From contig CAAEVK010000017.1 in assembly GCA_900759475.1 (NCBI GenBank), forward strand, positions 1 to 22,596: a DNA stretch of 22,596 bases, read 5' to 3'. Both the position numbers and the translations under genes were made by a program. Positions 17,308 to 22,596 of this stretch are shown piece by piece. Each line of letters starts with the position of its first letter. The stretch's first letter is position 1. The DNA comes from Clostridia bacterium. Its GTDB lineage: Bacteria; Bacillota; Clostridia; TANB77; CAG-508. The notes beneath the pieces are model-generated. The model saw only the letters and a list, made by a program, of their open reading frames with translations. It had not been told where the DNA came from and did not search any database.

Positions 17308-18610
17308 ATGAATATGATTGAAATTATAAAAAAGAAACAACTAGGAAGAGAACTATCAAAAGAAGAAATAGATTTTTTTATACAAGGGTATACAAAAGGA
17401 ACAGTTCCAGATTATCAGGCTTCAGCATTAATTATGGCAATGTATTTAAAGGGATTATCCAATCAAGAAACAGCAAATTTAACATTAAGTATGGCAAATT
17501 CAGGAGAAATATTGGATTTGTCTTCTATTTTTTCTAATGTGGTAGATAAGCATAGTACAGGAGGAGTAGGAGATAAAGTTACTATTATTTTAATGCCTAT
17601 TATAGCAAGTCTTCGGAATACCTGTGGCAAAGATGTCTGGAAGAGGTCTTGGTTTTACTGGTGGAACTGTTGATAAATTAGAATCTATTCCAGGATATAA
17701 TACCAACATTTCTATTGATGAGTTTATTGTAAATGTTCAAAAAAGTGGAATCAGCTTAATTGGACAAACTTTAAATTTAGCACCAGCAGATAAAAAAATT
17801 TATGCATTACGTGATGCAATTAATTGTGTAGATAATAAAAGTTTAATTGCTTCTAGCATTATGAGCAAAAAAATAGCTAGTGGAGCTAATAAATTGGTTT
17901 TGGATGTAACCGTAGGAAGAGGAGCTTTTATGCAAAAAATAGAAGAAGCAGAAGAACTTGCTTATATTATGAAAAAAATAGGGGAAATGGCTAATAAAGA
18001 AACAGTATGTATTCTTACTTCTATGGAGCAACCATTAGGAAAATATATTGGAAATTCACTAGAGATTGTAGAAGTAGTAGAAGCACTAAATGGGCAAATG
18101 GAAGAGGATGTGCAAGAAGTTGTTATAACTATGGGGGCATATATGATAAAATTAGCTGGAAAGGGAAATGATTTAGAAAAAAATAAACAGAAAATTTTAG
18201 AACAAATAGAAAACAAAAATGCATATAGAAAATTTTTAGAACTTGTTTATAACCAAGGAGGAAATATAAACTATATTAAGAATGTGTACCAATTTGATAG
18301 AGCCAAATATATTATAGCAGTAACTTCTCCTAAAACAGGTTTTATTAAAACTGCAGATGCTAGAAAAATAGGAGAACTTTCTGTAAGATTAGGAGCTGGC
18401 AGAACAAAAAAAGAAGAAGATATTGATAATACGGCAGGAATATTATTAAAGAAAAAAATAGGAGATGTTGTAGAAGAAGGAGAGGCTTTAGGATATATAC
18501 ATACAAACAAAGAGGAAATAATAAAGCAAGCAAAGGAAGATTTAATAGCAGCATATGAAATCACAAAAGAAAAAATAGAAAAACCAAAAACAATTATTGA
18601 AGTTATATAA
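17308..18610 (+). CDS. pdp: Pyrimidine-nucleoside phosphorylase, one +1 frameshift at CGGA
   Basis: This enzyme splits uridine and thymidine with phosphate, giving the base and (deoxy)ribose 1-phosphate for nucleoside salvage. Read as one gene it has 433 residues, the same size as the Bacillus enzyme as I recall it. Motifs: DKHSTGGVGDKVT (phosphate binding), KMSGRGLGFTGGTVDKLESI (the family signature), ADKKIYALRDA, LIASSIMSKKIASGA, and the C-terminal domain RLGAGRTKKEEDID. The zero frame stops at 17673. A +1 shift at codon 103 (CGGA, 17614-17617) gives IASL-x-IPVAKMSGRG. The family has Gly at x (VASVGVPVAKMSGRG in Bacillus). ATG 17308 follows GGAAGGAG at seven bases. deoA-type thymidine phosphorylase is the close alternative. 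Confidence 0.9.
17614..17617 (+). other. CGGA +1 frameshift site in pdp
   Basis: Context is agt ctt CGGA ata cct. Dropping the C gives S-L-G-I-P, matching a conserved Gly of the phosphorylase family. Confidence 0.9.
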
Positions 18611-18611
18611 A

Positions 18612-18638
18612 TGAAACTTTTTTATCCTTTCAACTGTA
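18612..18638 (+). promoter_or_regulatory. Candidate ECF-type (autoregulatory) promoter
   Basis: TGAAAC at 18612-18617 followed after 16 bases by CTGTA resembles ECF promoters (TGAAAC-N16-CGTA/CGTC). It lies about 25 bases before the ribosome binding site of an ECF sigma gene, where autoregulation is common. The -10 match is imperfect. Confidence 0.35.
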
Positions 18639-18663
18639 TTACCAATAGTAAGGAGGATTTCTT

Positions 18664-19149
18664 ATGAGTAGCGCGCTAATAGACAAAGAAATATACATTA
18701 ACCATATGATAGAAAAATATAGTAATATGATTTATCGTCTTGCTATTGCTAGAACAAAAAACAAAGAGGATGCAGAGGATGTATTTCAAGAGGTGTTTCT
18801 AAAGTTAAGTAAAAAATTACCAAATTTTGAAAATGAAACCCATGAAAAGGCATGGCTAATTAGAGTAACTATTAATTTAACAAATAACTTATTTCAATCT
18901 GCACATTTTAGAAAAACAGTGCCATTAGAAGAGAACTTAAAATTTGAAGATAAAGAAATGTCTAATGTATACTTTCAAGTATTAAGTTTGCCAAATAAGT
19001 ATAGAACCATGATTCATTTGTTTTATTATGAAGGCTTTTCAGTTAAAGAAATAGCTACTATTTTACATACCAATGAAAATACTGTAAAGACAAGACTTTC
19101 GCGCGCTCGTGAACAGTTAAAATCTAAGTTGGAAGGAGGTTTTGACTAA
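18664..19149 (+). CDS. ECF-type RNA polymerase sigma factor
   Basis: A 161-residue alternative sigma factor. Region 2 is at about residues 15-75 (MIYRLAIARTKNKEDAEDVF, then FLKLSKKL and KAWLIRVTINLTNN). Region 4 is at about 100-155 (LPNKYRTMIHLFYYEGFSVKEIA, then HTNENTVKTRLSRAREQL, the helix-turn-helix). Region 3 is absent, as in ECF factors. AAGGAGG lies upstream of ATG 18664. Its stop overlaps the ATG of the next gene (TAATG), implying translational coupling to the membrane-anchored beta-propeller protein, a likely regulator. Arginine codons here include CGC and CGT, decoded normally. Confidence 0.9.
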   Translation: MSSALIDKEIYINHMIEKYSNMIYRLAIARTKNKEDAEDVFQEVFLKLSKKLPNFENETHEKAWLIRVTINLTNNLFQSAHFRKTVPLEENLKFEDKEMSNVYFQVLSLPNKYRTMIHLFYYEGFSVKEIATILHTNENTVKTRLSRAREQLKSKLEGGFD

Positions 19150-21159
19150 TGAAAAATAAGGACTATTATAAACAAGCAAATGAAAAAATTATACCTACAG
19201 AGCAATTAAAACGAGAAACAAAAAATAAAATACTAGAAAAACAAAACAAACCCAAACGTATTGCTTTAAAATTGGCAAATATAGCAATTGTGTTTATTTT
19301 TATATTATCTGTGTTATGGATGGTAGATGAAAATAATTATAAAAAACAAGACTTGGAAATAATACCAATTACTAATCAGAATAAAACAGCTAAATTAAAA
19401 ACAGTTGATACTATAGACAATTTAAAGCAATTAATAAAACAAGCAGAAAATATAAACAGTACTTGGACATATGGCCAAGTTATTGATAACGTGGCACAAG
19501 CAGAAAGTGAAGGCTTGAAGGATGAAACTGCCAATAAAGAATATTCCACAACAAATCAACAAGTAGAAAATGTAAATGAAGCAGATATTGTAAAAACAGA
19601 TGGAGAACATATTTATTATATAGCTAATAATTATGTTTATATAATAGGGGCAGATAAATTAGAAATACTATCAAAAATAGAATACTCTACTGAGGAATTT
19701 CAACCAAACCAATTATTTATAGAAAAAAATAAGCTTATAGTGATAGGAAGAAAAAGCCAATATGATTTAGAAAGAACAACGTATATGGACATGATAATGC
19801 CATTATCAGAAAAAACAATGGCAATTATGTATGATATAACAGATAAAAGTAATATTTTAAAAATAAGGGAAATTGAAATAGAAGGCAATTTATTAACAAC
19901 AAGAATGATAGGAGACGTTGTTTATTTAGTAGCCAATAAGTATTTGTATATCTCAAATAATGTAGCCATTGAGGATATACCAGAAACGGATTTAGTACCT
20001 TATTATAAAGATAGTGTGATATCAGAAGAAAATAAGAGTATTGCATTAACAGATATTGCCTATTTTCCAGAACAAGTGGATACAAATTCATATTTAATAT
20101 TAGCTAGTTTTAATATTAGCAACCAAGAAGAAGTAAAATTAGAAACAATTCTGAGTGGAGGAAATAATGTATATTGTTCAGAAGATAATATTTATATTGC
20201 TAAAACAAAATATGAATATAATTTGATATCAGAAGCTAAAAATGCAATAGGAATAGGAAACGATTATAAAGTTCACACAGAAATACATAAATTTGCATTA
20301 AATAATGGAAATATTACTTATATAAGCAATGGAAGTGTTCCTGGTTACAGTATTAATCAGTTTACAATGGATGAATATGAAGGGTATTTTAGAATTGCAA
20401 CAACAAAACAAACAGGAGAAAATGCAACAAGTAATGGTTTATATGTATTAAATGATACTTTAAATATTATTGGAAAAGTAGAAAACTTGGCAAAAGGAGA
20501 AAAAATATATTCTGTAAGATTTATGGGAGAAAAGGCTTATGTAGTAACATTCAAACAAACAGATCCACTGTTTGTAATTGATTTATCTACACCGGTGGCA
20601 CCAGTAGTATTAGGAGAACTAAAAATACCGGGATATAGCCAATATTTACATCCTTATGATGAAAACCATTTAATTGGATTTGGATATAATGCAGAGGTTG
20701 TAGATTATGGCTATGGAGAAGTGGTAAGAAATACAGGGATGAAAATGGCTTTATTTGATGTGACAGATGTAGCAAATCCAAAGGAGTTATTTAAAGTAGA
20801 TATTGGAACGGCAGGAACATATTCAGAACTATTATATAATCATAAAGCACTATTATTTTCTAAAGAAAAAAATATAATTGCTTTTCCAATTACCATAGCA
20901 CAAGGTACATCTAATAGAACAGATATTACTTTCCAAGGAGCAATTGTTTATGGACTTGATTTGGAGAATGGTTTTATAGAAAAAGCTAAAATACCAAACA
21001 AAGAAATAAAAAATAGTATTATGAATTATGACTATAACTATGTTATTGAAAGGATTTTATATATTGGAGATAATTTATATACTGTATCAAAAAGTCTAGT
21101 AAAGAAAATAGATATTAACACAATGCAAGTAACTGCTCGGAGTAGAAATAAAAAAGTAA
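19149..21159 (+). CDS. Membrane-anchored beta-propeller protein, probable partner of the ECF sigma factor
   Basis: A basic cytoplasmic N-terminus (about 35 residues) is followed by one transmembrane helix (about 37-57) and a large outer domain resembling the C-terminal beta-propeller family found in archaea and clostridia (Beta_propel). Seen: NEADIVKTDGEHIYYIANN (start of the propeller), YDITDKSNILKIREIEIEGN, VRFMGEKAYVVTFKQTDPLF, IDLSTPVAPVVLGELKIPGYS and LHPYDENHLIGFGYN. Position after, and overlap with, the sigma gene suggests an anti-sigma role for the N-terminus; this is inference. Codon 664 is CGG (21138-21140). By the rule seen elsewhere the frame shifts +1, ending VTAGVEIKK at 21159 (669 residues). 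Without a shift it ends at 21173 with RSRNKKVIFPK. Only the last residues differ. Confidence 0.85.
21138..21141 (+). other. CGGA +1 frameshift site near the end of the beta-propeller gene
   Basis: Context is act gct CGGA gta gaa. Dropping the C gives T-A-G-V-E-I-K-K then TAA. This site is weaker than the others because both frames stop soon. Confidence 0.6.
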
Positions 21160-21173
21160 TATTTCCAAAATAG

Positions 21174-21473
21174 AAAGATGTTCCGAAAAAAGCCTAAAAA
21201 ATGGGAATAAAAACAATTGAATAACAGCATTAACCAAAGAAAATATAAAAACATTACAATATTAAAAGATGTGTACTTGACGAGGGCAAAGCAAATGAAT
21301 ATAATTAAAAAAATAAAATAGCAAACAAAAGAAACAAGGAAAATAAAAAATGATAAATACGCAAAACTGTTGAGAGAGTAATACACATACACACAAGCAA
21401 AATATAATTTAATAGAATAAAGATAGAAAAAAACATCTATTGTTTTTGTAGTATGCAAAAATGGTGGGTGTTT
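21174..21473 (+). other. Intergenic region, no gene seen
   Basis: Very AT-rich, with stops in all frames at short intervals. I see no convincing terminator, RNA gene or coding region here; the promoter element starts at 21474. Confidence 0.5.
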
Positions 21474-21512
21474 TCATATTGATTGAAATTACGATTGTGC
21501 TATAATATAAAT
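21474..21512 (+). repeat. 39-bp upstream element, copy 2
   Basis: It matches 16011-16049 at 33 of 39 positions. In this copy the element contains a good promoter (TTGATT and TATAAT). Confidence 0.6.
21479..21506 (+). promoter_or_regulatory. sigma-A promoter of the prepilin-like adhesin gene
   Basis: TTGATT at 21479-21484 and a perfect TATAAT at 21501-21506 are 16 bases apart, about 170 bases upstream of the start codon. The leader between is AT-rich without clear structure. Confidence 0.65.
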
Positions 21513-21679
21513 TTTTACATAGAATAAAGACTTTTTTGAATTTACATAGTTAGATTTTAACACTAAGCTATTTAAATAAAAGAATAAAAAAATACATATT
21601 TACAAAATAATAAACAAAAGATATAATAAAAATATAAACAAGTATAAAAAGTACACAGAAACAAAGGAGGAAAAAGAAA

Positions 21680-22596
21680 ATGTTAAAAAGCAAAAATGGA
21701 ATTAGCTTAATAGCATTGGTAATAACAATAATAGTATTAATTATATTAGCAGGAGTAGCCATTAATGTAACTTTTAACCAAGGAGATTTATTTGGAAAAG
21801 CCAATAATGCAGTAGAAAAATGGAACAATAAAATTGCAGAAGAAGCAGAATTAATTAATACAATTTTTGGAGAATTACAAGGAGGAGAGCGGAGAAGGAG
21901 AGGTTGTAGAAATAACAGATAATGTAGAATTTAGTGGAATACCAGAAAGTTGGACACAAGAAAGTATAACAGTAATCATAACTCATCCAAATATACCAGA
22001 GGGCTACGAAATACAGTATAAGTTGGAAGAAGGGGAATGGACAACAGGAGAAAGTGTAGTAGTAGAACAAAATGGAATTATTTTTGGAAGATTATATAAT
22101 GAAACAACAGATGATGCAGGAGCAGAAGCTACTAAAAATATAACAAATATAGATAAAGAAGTGCCAACAGCACCAACAGGAATAGAAAGTAGTGCAACAA
22201 TAAATAGTATAACAGTAACAGCAAGTGGAGGAACAGATAGTATAAGTGGAGTAGCAGGATACCAGTATAGCACCAATGGAACAAGTTGGACAGGCACAAT
22301 AGCAGAAGGAGAAAGTTATACATTTGAAGGAATAAAAGCAGGAACAGAAGTAACAATCTATGCAAAAACAGTAGATAATGCAGGACAAATATCTACAACA
22401 TATCAAGAGATAGTAAATACAACAGGAGTAGAAGAGAATGTAACTTTAACAAATAGTATACTAGAAGGAACATGGACGAGTGGAGATGTAACAGTAACAT
22501 TAAGCTATGGAAGTATACCAAGTGGATATGAGCTTCAGTATAAAGTAGGAAGTGGAAGTTGGACAACAGGAACAAGTGCATTAGTAACACAAAACA
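21680..22596 (+). CDS. Prepilin-like protein with Ig-like repeats, one +1 frameshift at CGGA, partial at window end
   Basis: ATG 21680 follows AAAGGAGG. The N-terminus MLKSKNG-ISLIALVITIIVLIILAG has a basic leader, a likely prepilin peptidase site after Gly7 and a 20-residue hydrophobic helix. Ala replaces the usual Glu at +5, as I recall for this clostridial family. A helix (NNAVEKWNNKIAEEAELIN) and an acidic linker follow. The zero frame stops at 21922. A +1 shift at codon 71 (CGGA, 21890-21893) opens a frame with no stop to the end of the window. It encodes Ser/Thr/Gly-rich Ig- or fibronectin-like domains. A module is repeated 174 residues apart (IPEGYEIQYK...WTTG and IPSGYELQYK...WTTG). 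Surface adhesin or pilus tip is inferred. The C-terminus lies beyond the window. Confidence 0.82.
21890..21893 (+). other. CGGA +1 frameshift site in the pilin-adhesin gene
   Basis: Context is gga gag CGGA gaa gga. Dropping the C gives E-G-E-G-E in the linker and opens at least 234 further codons. Confidence 0.85.
21993..22558 (+). repeat. Tandem surface-domain repeat within the adhesin
   Basis: Two copies of a segment, starting at 21993 (IPEGYEIQYKLEEGEWTTG) and 22515 (IPSGYELQYKVGSGSWTTG), lie 522 bases apart. Between them is a different Ig-like unit (APTGIESSATINSITVTA). The array probably continues past the window. Confidence 0.7.

Noticed and set aside
7481..21893. Eight disrupted genes as sequencing errors or pseudogenes
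   Set aside because: Errors in an AT-rich genome would cluster in homopolymers, not on one rare codon in the same direction eight times on both strands. All catalytic motifs downstream are intact.
7481..21893. CGG reassigned as a plain three-base codon for another amino acid
   Set aside because: A three-base reassignment would not change the frame; here the frame changes at every site.
1..22596. CRISPR arrays, insertion sequences, tRNA or rRNA genes
   Set aside because: I found no regularly spaced repeats, transposase genes, or cloverleaf or rRNA sequence in the window.

Overview
The window is strongly AT-rich and reads like a low-GC Clostridia (Firmicutes) chromosome, probably from an uncultured gut lineage. 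Signs are the rpmG-secE-nusG-rplK-rplA-rplJ-rplL order with an L10 leader, purine-rich GGAGG ribosome binding sites, sigma-A promoters, ATG/TTG starts, mostly TAA stops, and prepilin-like proteins of a type common in gut Clostridia.

Layout. 1-3870: ribosomal/secretion operon, closed by a terminator after rplL with no rpoB behind it. 4089-9216: a small hypothetical gene, an SH3b/NlpC-P60 cell-wall hydrolase, comEC, and a BofC-like membrane-anchored protein, ending in a bidirectional terminator. 9200-12063 (minus): a ClpE-type ATPase followed by pgsA. 12154-14432: a DUF3298-like membrane protein and a YibE/F-family membrane protein. 14528-15743 (minus): an HtrA serine protease. 16092-18610: pilin-like protein, rnhB, pyrimidine-nucleoside phosphorylase. 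18664-21159: ECF sigma factor overlapping a membrane-anchored beta-propeller protein. 21680-end: a prepilin-like adhesin running off the window.

The main discovery is a decoding anomaly. Eight genes (comEC, the BofC-like gene, clpE, htrA, rnhB, pdp, the beta-propeller gene, the pilin-adhesin) are each broken at one point or change frame near the end. In all eight the break lies exactly at an in-frame CGG codon (CGGA seven times, CGGC once), and a single +1 shift there restores the protein. None of the other 14 genes has an in-frame CGG, although CGG occurs out of frame about 28 times by my hand count. CGT, CGC and CGA appear as ordinary arginine codons. At the two best-conserved positions (HtrA A-x-G-N-P-L-G; Pdp A-S-x-G-x-P-V-A-K-M-S-G) the four bases CGGA fill one residue slot that is glycine in the family. 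The simplest reading is that CGG has no cognate tRNA here and the ribosome skips the C to read GGN as Gly, or that a Gly tRNA reads a four-base codon. I annotate these eight genes as intact, each with one frameshift.

Other points of note: a 39-bp promoter-region element shared by the two pilin-like genes, a candidate autoregulatory ECF promoter, an Asn-rich tail on SecE, and several long AT-rich hairpins.
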